64,000 bases of DNA from Massilia atriviolacea (GTDB lineage Bacteria; Pseudomonadota; Gammaproteobacteria; Burkholderiales; Burkholderiaceae_D): assembly GCF_003953935.1 (NCBI RefSeq), contig NZ_RXLQ01000006.1, positions 124,001 through 188,000 on the forward strand. The letters run 5' to 3'. Positions 53,267 through 62,357 of the stretch are shown piece after piece. How positions within the stretch are numbered: position 1 is the first letter of the stretch; each line of letters opens with the position of its first letter. The translations under genes were made by a program, and so were the position numbers. The notes beneath the pieces are model-generated. The model was given only the letters and a program-made list of their open reading frames with translations. It made no database searches and was not told the DNA's origin.

Positions 53267-54607
53267 TTAGTCCTGCTCGTCCGTGTCGAGCGCGCGGTGG
53301 ACTTGCGGGATCACCTTGATCAGTACGATGCGCGGGCCGTTCATTTTCTTGACCACGATGTCGAAGTGCGGGAATTCGATGCGCTGGCCCTGCTTGGGAA
53401 TGTCGCCCAGCTTGACCATCAGTAAGCCGCCCACCGATTCGACTTCGTCCAGACCGAGCGTTTCGTTGTCGATGTCGATCCCCAGAATCCGTTCCAGCGA
53501 GAAGATCGGCAGGCTGGCCTTGCCGATCAGGGTGCCGTCCGGCTGGCGCAGCCAGTCGTTTTCGTTGAGGCGGAATTCGTCGCGGATTTCGCCGACCATG
53601 GCGCCCAGCAGATTGTCCAGGGTGATGAAACCGACCGGGCGCTTGCCCTTTTCACCGATCAGCGCAAAGTGCGGCGCGCCATCGCGAAAGCGCCGGAACA
53701 TCTGCTGCGCCGGGGTGCGCGCCGACATCGTTTCGACCGGGCGCAGGAACTGCGTCAACTCCTTGATCGGACGCCCGGCCTGCTGGGCAAAGAACAGGTC
53801 CTTCAAGTGGATCACGCCCAGCACGTCTTCGCCGTTCGTATCGAAGTAGGGATAGCGGCTGAAGCGGTTCCTGACCACGGTCTGCAGGTTTTCTTCGAGC
53901 GACTTGCTGGCGTACAGGGCGATGACTTCGTTGATCGGACGCATCAGGTCGGCCACCGACAGCTGGCTGAAGTCGAGCGACTGGGCCAGGATGTGGCGCT
54001 CGTCGCGGGTGAATTTTTCGCCAGGCTGGCTGGTGCGCAGGATCAGCTTGAGTTCTTCGGTCGAATAGTGCGCGTCATGGCCGCCGGGACCGGCCAGGCC
54101 GGCCAGGCGCAATACCATGTTGGCGCTGCCGTTGAGCAGGTAAATGGCCGGATACATCGACCAGTAGAACACGTACAGGGCCGGCGCGGTCCACAGGCCG
54201 ACCACTTCGGGATTGCGGATCGCGAGCGACTTCGGCGCCAGTTCGCCGACGACGATGTGCAGGAAGGATATGACGCTGAAAGCCACCACGAAGGAGACCG
54301 TGTGGATGATCTTTTCCGATTCGACGCCGACCAGGGCGAACAGGGGTTCGAGCAGGCTGGCAAAGGCCGGCTCGCCGACCCAGCCCAGGCCGAGCGAGGC
54401 GAGCGTGATGCCCAGCTGGCAGGCCGACAGGTAGGCGTCGAGCTGGCCGTGGACCTTGCCCAGCAGGCGCCCGCGCACCCCCTGGCTCTTGGCAATGGCG
54501 CGCACGCGGGTTTTTCGAAGGGTGACGATGCCGAACTCGGCAGCGACGAAAAAGCCATTCAGCGCGACCAGGAACAGGGCGAGCAAGACCAGTAAGGCAT
54601 TTTGCAT
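53267..54607 (-). CDS. CNNM/CBS/CorC-domain membrane protein (hemolysin family)
   Basis: A 446-residue inner-membrane protein. The N-terminal CNNM (DUF21) domain has about four helices, with GFFVAAEFGIVTLRKTRVRA and HIVVGELAPKSLAI. A CBS pair follows (VADLMRPINEVIAL to PVGFITLDNLLGAMVG) and a C-terminal CorC/HlyC domain with GLLMVKLGDIPKQGQ. Related proteins export magnesium or cobalt or respond to ions; the hemolysin label is historical. It is transcribed leftwards and alone, converging on the acetyltransferase gene across array B. Confidence 0.92.
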   Translation of the reverse strand: MQNALLVLLALFLVALNGFFVAAEFGIVTLRKTRVRAIAKSQGVRGRLLGKVHGQLDAYLSACQLGITLASLGLGWVGEPAFASLLEPLFALVGVESEKIIHTVSFVVAFSVISFLHIVVGELAPKSLAIRNPEVVGLWTAPALYVFYWSMYPAIYLLNGSANMVLRLAGLAGPGGHDAHYSTEELKLILRTSQPGEKFTRDERHILAQSLDFSQLSVADLMRPINEVIALYASKSLEENLQTVVRNRFSRYPYFDTNGEDVLGVIHLKDLFFAQQAGRPIKELTQFLRPVETMSARTPAQQMFRRFRDGAPHFALIGEKGKRPVGFITLDNLLGAMVGEIRDEFRLNENDWLRQPDGTLIGKASLPIFSLERILGIDIDNETLGLDEVESVGGLLMVKLGDIPKQGQRIEFPHFDIVVKKMNGPRIVLIKVIPQVHRALDTDEQD

Positions 54608-54665
54608 AGGGAGTGGTGTTAGTTTTTCGCTTGGTTACAGGGAACCGGGATGGTCATTGTACCGT

Positions 54666-55559
54666 TCATGGCGTACTGAACACACCAAGATGTACCGCCG
54701 ACAGGATCGCTTCGACGGCGGGATGCTTGATTTTACGCTCGTTGGAAATGGCGTAAACGTGCTCGCGCACCTGCGGCACGTGCCCGACCAGCACCGCGCC
54801 GAACTGGTCGGCCAGGTCGCCGGACAGCGCCGCCGGCGCGAAAAACAGGCCGGCGCCGCGCCGCCCGAAGGTGTTGAGCAGGGCGTTGTCTTCGAATTCG
54901 CCGACCACGTCCGGCCGCACATTGTGCAGCTCGAACCATTCGTCGATGCGCCCGCGCAAGGCGTTGTTGCGGGTCGGCAGCAGGAAGGGGGCGCCGTTCA
55001 GGCTGCCCGGAAACGCCTCGGCATAGGCCCCGGCCAGGATCGGCGTGCCGACCACGATGGTGTCGCTTTCGAACAGCATGTGGCTAAAGACGCGCAAGGT
55101 GGTGCCGGAGCGCACCGCGCGGTCGGTCAGCACCACGTCCAGCTTGTGCAGGGCCAGGTCGGCCAGCAGGGCGTCGAACTGGTCTTCGTAGCACACCAGG
55201 CGCACCGGCGTGGCCAGGTGCAGGGTCGCTTCCAGCAGGCGGAAGGCGGTCAGCTTGGGCAGCGAATCGGAGATGCCGACAGTCAGCCGGGTGCGTCCGC
55301 TATCGGCTTCGCCCAGCGCTTCCTGCAATTGTTCGCCCAGCAGGAAAATCTGGTCGGCATACACCAGCGCCAGGCGCCCCGCTTCGGTCAACTGCAGGCC
55401 GCGGCCCTGCTGCATGAAGAGCGCCTTGCCGATCGACTGCTCCAGCTGGCTGAGCTGGGTGCTGATGGTCTGGATCGCCAGCCCCAGGCGTTCGGCGGCG
55501 CGCGTCACGCCGCCTTCCTTGGCCACCACCCAGAAGTAGTAGAGGTGGCGAAAATTCAT
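54666..55559 (-). CDS. nhaR: NhaR-type LysR-family regulator
   Basis: A 297-residue LysR-family activator starting MNFRHLYYFWVVAKEGGVTR; an ATG five codons upstream is an alternative. The HTH is AAERLGLAIQTISTQLSQLE. The effector domain has NhaR-like features (VGISDSLPKLTAFRLLE, LDVVLTDRAV and GRRGAGLFFAPAAL). NhaR of E. coli senses sodium. It is divergent from the DUF475 gene with about 120 bases between, so it may control the DUF475-TerD region; this is inference. Confidence 0.88.
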   Translation of the reverse strand: MNFRHLYYFWVVAKEGGVTRAAERLGLAIQTISTQLSQLEQSIGKALFMQQGRGLQLTEAGRLALVYADQIFLLGEQLQEALGEADSGRTRLTVGISDSLPKLTAFRLLEATLHLATPVRLVCYEDQFDALLADLALHKLDVVLTDRAVRSGTTLRVFSHMLFESDTIVVGTPILAGAYAEAFPGSLNGAPFLLPTRNNALRGRIDEWFELHNVRPDVVGEFEDNALLNTFGRRGAGLFFAPAALSGDLADQFGAVLVGHVPQVREHVYAISNERKIKHPAVEAILSAVHLGVFSTP

Positions 55560-55678
55560 TCCAGTATTCTTCATGCTTCGGTTTTTCAGAAGTAATACTC
55601 AGATTATCTCCTATTTTTAAAAATGTTGCTTGCAGTTACACTGCATGCATCAACAATAACAATGAGGAAAATCAATAC

Positions 55679-56719
55679 ATGAAGCATTTCAGAATATCCT
55701 TTTTGGTCACCTTCGTCTGCCTTGCGGTGGCCGGCTGGTGGGGCTATTCCCACCACGGGATCAGCGGCATGTTTTCGGCGCTGGGCGTGGCGGCGATCCT
55801 GGGCATCATGGAGGTGTCGCTGTCCTTCGATAACGCGGTGGTGAACGCCTCGGTGCTCAAGACCTGGGACGAGTACTGGCAAAAGCTGTTCCTCGGCGTG
55901 GGTATCATCATCGCCGTGTTCGGTATGCGCCTGCTGTTCCCGCTGGTGATCGTCGCGCAAGCGGCCGACCTGGGCATTCTGGAAGTCTGGAACCTGGCCC
56001 TGTCCGATCCGAAAGCGTACTCGGCGCACCTGACGGCGCACCATGCGGAAGTGGCGGCGTTCGGCGGCATGTTCCTGTTGCTGGTGTTCCTGAACTTCCT
56101 GCTGGACGATGAGAAAGAAACCCACTGGCTCGGCAGCCTGGAAGAGAAACTGGGCGCCCTGGGCAAGGTCGGTTCGATTTCGGTGATGATCGCCCTCGGT
56201 ACCCTGATGGCCAGCATCACGATGGTGGCCGAAGCGCAAAAGATGGTCGTGCTGATGGCAGGCCTGTGGGGTATCCTGATTTACGTCGGTGTCGACACCA
56301 TCAGCAGCCTGCTCGAAGGCGACGACGCCGAAGGCAGCAATGTCGGCGACATGGTCAAGCGCGGCGGTATCGGCGGCTTCCTGTACCTGGAAGTGCTGGA
56401 CGCATCGTTCTCCTTCGACGGCGTGATCGGCGCGTTTGCGATCACCACCGACGTCGTGATCATCATGCTGGGCCTGGCCATCGGCGCGATGTTCGTGCGT
56501 TCGATGACGGTGTTTCTGGTCAAGAAGGGCACGCTCGACGAGTTCGTGTACCTGGAGCACGGCGCACACTATGCGATCGGTATCCTGGCGCTGATCATGT
56601 TGGCAAGCATGAAGTTCCATGTGCCCGAGATCTTCACCGGCCTGATCGGCGTGGCCTTCATCGTCGCCTCGCTGTGGTCGTCGGTGCGTCACAAGAAGCT
56701 GGAGCTGTCGGCCGCTTAA
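55679..56719 (+). CDS. DUF475 (TerC-like) membrane protein
   Basis: A 346-residue protein with about nine membrane helices. Two internally similar acidic motifs, EVSLSFDNAVVNASVL and EVLDASFSFDGVIGAFAI, match the TerC/DUF475 family and probably coordinate a metal ion within the membrane. TerC proteins are linked to tellurite resistance and manganese export. It is divergent from an NhaR-type regulator and lies upstream of two TerD genes, so it is probably part of a metal or envelope stress module. Confidence 0.9.
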   Translation: MKHFRISFLVTFVCLAVAGWWGYSHHGISGMFSALGVAAILGIMEVSLSFDNAVVNASVLKTWDEYWQKLFLGVGIIIAVFGMRLLFPLVIVAQAADLGILEVWNLALSDPKAYSAHLTAHHAEVAAFGGMFLLLVFLNFLLDDEKETHWLGSLEEKLGALGKVGSISVMIALGTLMASITMVAEAQKMVVLMAGLWGILIYVGVDTISSLLEGDDAEGSNVGDMVKRGGIGGFLYLEVLDASFSFDGVIGAFAITTDVVIIMLGLAIGAMFVRSMTVFLVKKGTLDEFVYLEHGAHYAIGILALIMLASMKFHVPEIFTGLIGVAFIVASLWSSVRHKKLELSAA

Positions 56720-56727
56720 GGCGTGTG

Positions 56728-56787
56728 GCGGCGCCCTCGGCGCCGCGTCATACACAGGCGGCAAACTGAAGAACACCAGTTTGCCGC
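56728..56787 (+). terminator. Two consecutive hairpins between DUF475 and terD
   Basis: An 8-bp perfect hairpin (GCGGCGCC CTC GGCGCCGC, from 56728) is followed by an 11-bp perfect hairpin (GCGGCAAACTG ... CAGTTTGCCGC, from 56758). Neither has a long T-run. They likely end or weaken the DUF475 message before the TerD genes. Confidence 0.55.
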
Positions 56788-56845
56788 GTCATTCACCCGG
56801 TGTTCATTGCCTTATTTTTAATTTTCTAACGATTGGAGAACAAGT

Positions 56846-57421
56846 ATGCCTATCAGCTTGCAAAAAGGCGGTAACGTCAACCTGAGCAAAGAAGCACCTG
56901 GCCTGACCAAGATGATCGTCGGCCTCGGCTGGGATACCCGCGCCACCGACGGCAGCGCATTCGACCTCGACGGCGCAGTGTTCCTGCTGAACGCCAGCGG
57001 CAAGGTCCGTTCCGACGCCGACTTCATTTTCTACAACAACCTGAAATCGGCCGACGGCTCGATCGTCCACTCGGGCGACAACACCACCGGCGCCGGCGAT
57101 GGCGACGATGAAAACGTGACCATCGACCTGGCCAACGTGCCGGCCGATATCGACAAGATCGTGCTGGCCGTGACGATTCACGATGCCGAGACACGCCGCC
57201 AGAACTTCGGTATGGTATCGAAAGCCTTCGTCCGCTGCGTGAATGCCGCCGGCAACGCCGAAATCGCCCGCTACGACCTGTCGGAAGACGGCTCGACGGA
57301 AGCGGCCATGATCTTCGGCGAAGTCTACCGCGCCGGCAGCGACTGGAAATTCCGCGCCATCGGCCAGGGTTTCAAGGGCGGCCTGGGCCCCCTGGCAACG
57401 AGCTACGGCGTCAACGTTTAA
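56846..57421 (+). CDS. terD: TerD family stress protein (first copy)
   Basis: A 191-residue TerD/TerE protein starting [20 protein letters not shown]. The calcium-binding region reads [20 protein letters not shown], followed by [14 protein letters not shown] and the C-terminal [15 protein letters not shown]. TerD proteins are cytoplasmic calcium-binding beta-sandwich proteins linked to tellurite, phage and membrane stress. A GGAG ribosome site precedes the ATG. An AIM24-type gene follows by 55 bases. Confidence 0.95.
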   Translation: MPISLQKGGNVNLSKEAPGLTKMIVGLGWDTRATDGSAFDLDGAVFLLNASGKVRSDADFIFYNNLKSADGSIVHSGDNTTGAGDGDDENVTIDLANVPADIDKIVLAVTIHDAETRRQNFGMVSKAFVRCVNAAGNAEIARYDLSEDGSTEAAMIFGEVYRAGSDWKFRAIGQGFKGGLGPLATSYGVNV

Positions 57422-57476
57422 ACGGGTTTGCGACCCGCGCTGGCAGGCCGGCGCGGGTCGCCGATAAGGAGCAAGC

Positions 57477-58172
57477 ATGACAGTGTTTACCGTCACAGGC
57501 GATATCGATCCCTTCCTGCACGTGTCCATGACGCGCGGCGACACGATTTACTGCGAGTCGGGTGCGATGGTCATGATGGAGGCCGCGCTCGACCTCAAGG
57601 GCAAGATGCAGGGCGGCATCGGCAGCGCGCTGATGCGGCGTTTCGCCAACGGCGAATCGTTCTTCCAGCAGCACATCGAAGCGGTGCGCGGCGATGGCGA
57701 TTGCCTGCTCTCGCCGACCCTGCCGGGCGCGATGCAGATCATCGACGTCGGCCAGAACCAGTACCTGCTCAGCGACGGCGCCTTCGTCGCCGCCAGCGCC
57801 AGGGTCGAACTCAAGGCGCGCACGCAAAGCCTCGGCAATGCCCTGTTCGCCGACAGCGGCGGCTTTTTCGTTACCGAAACCAGCGGCAACGGCCAGGTGG
57901 TCGTGTCCGGCTTCGGCTCGATGCACGAACTGATGGTCGAGAAGGGCAAGGACATCACCATCGACAATTCGCACGTGGTCGCCTGGGACAGCAGCCTGCG
58001 CTACGAGCCGAGCATCACGACCGGCAACAGCGCCGGCTTTTTCGGCAACCTGATCAACAGCCAGACCAGCGGGGAGGGCATCGTGTTACGCTTCTCCGGC
58101 AATGGCAAAGTCTATATTTGTTCGCGCAACCGAGCCTCGTTCCAAGCCTGGGCGGCCGGCGGCGCGCGTTAA
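57477..58172 (+). CDS. AIM24 / TIGR00266 family protein
   Basis: A 231-residue beta-rich protein of the AIM24 (TIGR00266) family: GDIDPFLHVSMTRGDTIYCE, SGAMVMMEAALDLKGKMQGG, FFVTETSGNGQVVVSGFGS and a C-terminal GEGIVLRFSGNGKVYI. Bacterial members often sit within ter clusters; their biochemistry is unknown. It has a GGAG ribosome site and is flanked on both sides by TerD genes in the same direction, so the three are probably one operon. Confidence 0.9.
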   Translation: MTVFTVTGDIDPFLHVSMTRGDTIYCESGAMVMMEAALDLKGKMQGGIGSALMRRFANGESFFQQHIEAVRGDGDCLLSPTLPGAMQIIDVGQNQYLLSDGAFVAASARVELKARTQSLGNALFADSGGFFVTETSGNGQVVVSGFGSMHELMVEKGKDITIDNSHVVAWDSSLRYEPSITTGNSAGFFGNLINSQTSGEGIVLRFSGNGKVYICSRNRASFQAWAAGGAR

Positions 58173-58189
58173 ACCAAAGGAGTCATACC

Positions 58190-58771
58190 ATGTCAGTCAA
58201 TCTGCAAAAAGGCCAGAAAATTTCTCTGGATAAAGAAGCCGGCAGCACCCTGACCCGCATCACCATGGGGCTGGGATGGGACGCCATCAAGACCAAGGGA
58301 CTGTTCGGCTTCGGCGGCAAGACCCAGTCGGTCGACCTGGACGCCTCGTGCCTGCTGTTCGACGAGAGCGGCCGTCCGGTCGATGTGGTCTGGTTCCGCC
58401 AGCTCAAGAGCAAGGATGGCAGCATCGTGCACACGGGCGACAACCGCACCGGCGCGGGCGATGGCGACGACGAGCAGATCGTGGTCGACCTGACCCAGGT
58501 TCCGGCCGGCGTCAAGTCGCTGGTGTTTACCGTGAACAGCTTCACGGGCCAGAACTTCGCCCAGGTCGAAAACGCCTACTGCCGCATCATCAACGGTGCC
58601 AACCAGCAGGAAGTGGCGCGTTTCAACCTGTCGGTGCAGGGCGAGCACACGGCCCAGATCATGGCCAAGCTGTACCGTCACAACAATGAGTGGAAGATGC
58701 ACGCGATCGGCGAAAACGGCAGCGGCCGTACCTTCGACGAACTGATGCCGAAGATCACGCCGCACCTGTAA
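58190..58771 (+). CDS. terD2: TerD family stress protein (second copy)
   Basis: A 193-residue TerD paralogue starting MSVNLQKGQKISLDKEAGST, with an AAAGGAG ribosome site. The calcium-binding signature is [20 protein letters not shown]. Relative to the first copy it has a short insertion (LFGFGGKTQS) before the conserved SVDLDASCLLF and a different C-terminus, NGSGRTFDELMPKITPHL, closer to the TerZ/TerF type. It ends the TerD-AIM24-TerD operon, before the large repeat region. Confidence 0.94.
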   Translation: MSVNLQKGQKISLDKEAGSTLTRITMGLGWDAIKTKGLFGFGGKTQSVDLDASCLLFDESGRPVDVVWFRQLKSKDGSIVHTGDNRTGAGDGDDEQIVVDLTQVPAGVKSLVFTVNSFTGQNFAQVENAYCRIINGANQQEVARFNLSVQGEHTAQIMAKLYRHNNEWKMHAIGENGSGRTFDELMPKITPHL

Positions 58772-58782
58772 GTCTGCGCGCC

Positions 58783-58880
58783 GGCCGGGCCTGACCCGGC
58801 CAGGCGCCGCGCGCGACCAGCGCCCCGCCCCAATGCCCGTTCGTATGCGACACGGGTGTCTGGCGCGGGGCGTTTCTGTT
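58783..58880 (+). terminator. GC-rich hairpins after the ter operon
   Basis: A 7-bp hairpin (GGCCGGG/CCCGGCC, from 58783) is followed by a larger stem with CGCCCCGC pairing to GCGGGGCG and an inner CCCGT/ACGGG, then TTTCTGTTT. It is a plausible rho-independent terminator. The next 190 bases before array C show nothing I can support. Confidence 0.5.
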
Positions 58881-59075
58881 TCGTGCAAGGATCAAGGCCA
58901 GCACAGCTGGAAGCGCCCGGATCGGCCATCGCCCCGCGCTGCCTCCCGAGCGACCTGGAAGGGGAGCAGGCGGCTGCATGCACCAGTTCGCCGCCGTGGC
59001 GGCGACAGCGGCGAAGCCTTCCTTGTTATCGGGGGGCGACTGCGGCAAGCGCTGGCCCGGCTCGCTGCGGGCCAT

Positions 59076-60012
59076 GGGAAGTAGTGCTGCCCGAACTGGT
59101 GTCCGGCATCTGACGCCAGCCTGACAGCAGCGTCCGTGTCCACTTCGGTGCCAGGTCTGACATTCGTACACGAACTGGACTTAGCAGCACTGGAAGCGGA
59201 TATCGCAGCAGAGACCGTGTCCATTTGTCAGACCTGACACCGAAGTGGACATGGGAAGTAGTGCTGCCCGAACTGGTGTCCGGCATCTGACGCCACTCTG
59301 GCAGCAGCGTCCGTGTCCACTTCGGTGCCAGGTCTGACATTCGTACACGAACTGGACTTAGCAGCACTGGAAGCGGATATCACAGCAGAGACCGTGTCCA
59401 TTTGTCAGACCTGACACCGAAGTGGACATGGGAAGTAGTGCTGCCCGAACTGGTGTCCGGCATCTGACGCCACTCTGGCAGCAGCGTCCGTGTCCACTTC
59501 GGTGCCAGGTCTGACATTCGTACACGAACTGGACTTAGCAGCACTGGAAGCGGATATCACAGCAGAGACCGTGTCCATTTGTCAGACCTGACACCGAAGT
59601 GGACATGGGAAGTAGTGCTGCCCGAACTGGTGTCCGGCATCTGACGCCACTCTGGCAGCAGCGTCCGTGTCCACTTCGGTGCCAGGTCTGACATTCGTAC
59701 ACGAACTGGACTTAGCAGCACTGGAAGCGGATATCACAGCAGAGACCGTGTCCGTTTGTCAGACCTGACACCGAAGTGGACATTTGTCAGACCTGACACT
59801 GAAGTGGACATGACAGCAGCGTTCGTGTCCACTTCGGTGCCAGGTCTGACATTCGTACACGAACTGGACCTAGCAGCACTGGAACCGGATACCACAGCAG
59901 AGACCGTGTCCGTTTGTCAGACCTGACACCGAAGTGGACACCGAAGTGGACAACAGCAGAGACCGTGTCCGTTTGTCAGACCTGGCACCGAAGTGGACAC
60001 GGTCTCTGCTGT
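59076..60012. repeat. Repeat array C: four 177-bp units, each with a forward and a reverse 36-bp core
   Basis: Units start at 59076, 59253, 59430 and 59607 (GGGAAGTAGTGCTGCCCGAA). Forward cores lie at 59136, 59313, 59490 and 59667; reverse cores at 59217, 59394, 59571 and 59748. A degraded tail follows with a forward core at 59825, reverse cores at 59906 and 59965, and partial copies between. The last core is flanked by ACAGCAGAGACC and its complement. The array stops nine bases before the stop codon of the convergent ggt gene and holds no gene. Confidence 0.92.
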
Positions 60013-60021
60013 GATGGCGCG

Positions 60022-61770
60022 CTAGTTCGCGCTTTTCTGCACCAGCGCGCTGCCGACGCCGTGGCGCTTGCCTTCGCTTACTGCCGTTACGCTGCCGTCG
60101 GCATTGAATACGATGGCGTTGGCCGCGCCGATTTCTTGCGGCTTCGCGGCCCATTTGTAGCCGAGCTTTTCCAGCGCCAGCGCCTGCGCGCTGCCGCCGA
60201 AGCCCGGCTCGACGTCGGTCGTCACGTCGTTGCGCTGGCTCAGGCGCGGGGCGTTGATGGCCTTGTCCATCGGCATGCCGAAGTCGACGTGGTTGACGAT
60301 GGTTTGCAGCACGGTGGTGATGATGGTCGCCCCGCCCGGGCTGCCCACCGTGAAGGCCGGCTTGCCGTTCTTGAGCGCGATGGTCGGCGCCATGCTGCTG
60401 CGCGGGCGCTTGCCCGCTTCCGGCACGTTGGGGTGCGGCCCGCTGAAGTCGAAATCGGTCATCTCGTTGTTGAGCAAAAAGCCGTAGCCGGGCACCACGA
60501 TCCCGCTGCCGCCCCACGATTCGATGGTGAAGGTGTAGGCCACGATATTGCCTTCCTTGTCGGACACGGCAAGGTGGGTGGTGTGGGCATTGTCGGCCAT
60601 CAGGCGCGCCGCCTGCGGCCGCTGCGGCACGCTGGGGTCGTTCTGGAAGGGATAGGGGTCGCCCGCCAGCGCCTTGGGTCCGGCCCGCTCGGCGTTCATC
60701 TGGGCGCGCCGGCGCGCCGCGTATTCCTTGCTGAGCAGGCCCGCCACCGGGGCGTCCACATACTCCGGATCGGCCAGGTAGGCATTGCGGTCGGCAAACG
60801 CCAGCCGGCTCGCTTCCATGTAGACGTGTTCGGCGCTGGCGCGCGGCAGCGCCTTGAGGTTGTAGCCTTCGAGCAGGTTGAGCGCTTCGCCGACGGCAAT
60901 GCCGCCGCTGCTGGGCAAGGGGATGCCGTACACCTCGTAGCCGCGGTAGGTGGTCTTGACCGGCTGGCGGATGCGCGCTTCGTAATTGGCTAGGTCGGCC
61001 ATGCTCAGCTTTCCGGCGCGCACGCGCACGCCGGCCGCCACAGGCGGCCTGGCCACCGCCTCGACCATGGCGCGCGCCATCGGACCCTGGTAAAAGGCTT
61101 TTTGCCCCTGCGCGGCGATCTCGCGGTAGGCCTTGGCCAGGCCGGGGTTTTTCAGGACCGTGCCGAGCGGCAGCGGTTTGCCATCCTTGAAGTACAGGGC
61201 GCTGCTGCTGGTAAACAGCTGGAGTTTTTTCTGGTTCTCGGCGCTCATGCGCCTGAAATTTTCGCTTACCGCAAAGCCCTTGCTGGCCACGCCGATGGCG
61301 GGCGCCAGCACCTGCTTGAAGGACATGGTGCCGTAGCGGCTCAGCGCTTCATGCCAGCCGCGCACGGTGCCGGGCACGCCGACCGAGGCGCCGCTGGCGA
61401 GCGTGGCGTCGAAGTCGCTGTCCTTGCCGTTTTCCTGGAACACGCTGGGCGTGAAGCTGGACGGCGCGGTTTCGCGGTGGTCGACCGTGATCACGCGCTT
61501 GTCCCTGGCCAGGTAGATCATCATGAAGCCGCCGCCGCCGATGCCGCAGCTGTAGGGATCGGTAACGCCCAGGGTGGCGGCGGCCGCTACGGCGGCGTCG
61601 ACCGCATTGCCGCCCTTGTCGAGGATCGCCATCGCCGATTGCGACGCCTGTTCGCTGATGGTGGCGACCGCGCCGCCGGTGCCGCTCGCCACCGGGGTCC
61701 CGGCACGGGCAAAGGGAACGATCAGGACGATGGTGCAGGCGAGGGCGAGACGGCGGGCGGCGTGGGTCAT
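60022..61770 (-). CDS. ggt: Gamma-glutamyltransferase
   Basis: A 582-residue periplasmic Ntn-hydrolase that splits glutathione and transfers gamma-glutamyl groups. A signal peptide (ending FARAGT) is followed by the large subunit (GGNAVDAAVAAAATLGV, VDHRETAP with the substrate-binding Arg). The autoprocessing and catalytic threonine is T397 in NAHTTHLAVSDKEGN. The small subunit has RPRSSMAPTI and GSPGGATIITTVLQ. Length and motifs are complete. It is transcribed leftwards, downstream of a lipoprotein gene by six bases. Confidence 0.95.
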   Translation of the reverse strand: MTHAARRLALACTIVLIVPFARAGTPVASGTGGAVATISEQASQSAMAILDKGGNAVDAAVAAAATLGVTDPYSCGIGGGGFMMIYLARDKRVITVDHRETAPSSFTPSVFQENGKDSDFDATLASGASVGVPGTVRGWHEALSRYGTMSFKQVLAPAIGVASKGFAVSENFRRMSAENQKKLQLFTSSSALYFKDGKPLPLGTVLKNPGLAKAYREIAAQGQKAFYQGPMARAMVEAVARPPVAAGVRVRAGKLSMADLANYEARIRQPVKTTYRGYEVYGIPLPSSGGIAVGEALNLLEGYNLKALPRASAEHVYMEASRLAFADRNAYLADPEYVDAPVAGLLSKEYAARRRAQMNAERAGPKALAGDPYPFQNDPSVPQRPQAARLMADNAHTTHLAVSDKEGNIVAYTFTIESWGGSGIVVPGYGFLLNNEMTDFDFSGPHPNVPEAGKRPRSSMAPTIALKNGKPAFTVGSPGGATIITTVLQTIVNHVDFGMPMDKAINAPRLSQRNDVTTDVEPGFGGSAQALALEKLGYKWAAKPQEIGAANAIVFNADGSVTAVSEGKRHGVGSALVQKSAN

Positions 61771-61776
61771 GGAAAC

Positions 61777-62202
61777 TTATCGGCTTTCGGTCGGGGCTTG
61801 GTTGATGGTCAGGCGGACTGCCGACGGCGGGGCCGGCGGCGCGTTGGTGGGCCGCGGCGGCGGCGGGTCGGTGGCCAGGGTGATGACCAGCTCGGGCCGC
61901 TGCACCGAGGTGTAGCTCGGTTCGGCCGGTTCCAGGTCGAACGGTTCTGCGCCAACGGGAAAGATCAGGGTGAAGTGATAGACGATCTTGCCGGCCGTGA
62001 TGCACACCACGTCGGGCGGGCAGCGGCTGTCGTCGACCTTGTCGAAACGCAGCACTGTATCCGGCGCCAGGGTCGTGCTGGTCTGCGGCAACAAGGCCAC
62101 GGTGGTGGGGTTCTTGTGATGCATCGGCGGTTCCTTCAGTGGCGCTGCGGTGCACCCGGTAAATACACAGGCGGCGGCGAACGCGAGAATCAGCTGGTTC
62201 AT
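61777..62202 (-). CDS. Putative lipoprotein of unknown function
   Basis: A 141-residue protein with a lipoprotein signal (MNQLILAFAAACVFTGCTAA, lipid Cys17). The mature part has RCPPDVVCITAGKI, with two cysteines likely to pair, and a Pro-rich C-terminal stretch (DPPPPRPTNAPPAPP). It resembles small copper- or ion-stress lipoproteins only vaguely; I do not recognise the family. It is six bases upstream of ggt and probably co-transcribed. A longer start would precede the signal and is unlikely. Confidence 0.7.
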   Translation of the reverse strand: MNQLILAFAAACVFTGCTAAPLKEPPMHHKNPTTVALLPQTSTTLAPDTVLRFDKVDDSRCPPDVVCITAGKIVYHFTLIFPVGAEPFDLEPAEPSYTSVQRPELVITLATDPPPPRPTNAPPAPPSAVRLTINQAPTESR

Positions 62203-62357
62203 GATGGGCTCCTCATTAGTGGGAAAGCCGATCATAGATCATATCAATTTCGCCACTGTGTGGCCGCGCAATTGACGAGCCGGCGCGCAGCGGGACGGCC
62301 GCGCGCCGGTATTGCGGTGGGAACATGCGGAGCCGGCCCGGGCTGGCCCATAGGCAA

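Noticed and set aside
52583-53425. Repetitive protein with PGARSDIRTRAQ-type repeats in array B
   Set aside because: It is only the translation of the 36-bp cores in one frame; other frames and strands give equally long repetitive peptides such as NVRPGTGVDT. There is no ribosome site or conserved start.
59026-60517. Small reading frames across array C
   Set aside because: They arise from the lack of stop codons in the repeat unit and change with each copy; one fuses into the ggt antisense or alternate frame.
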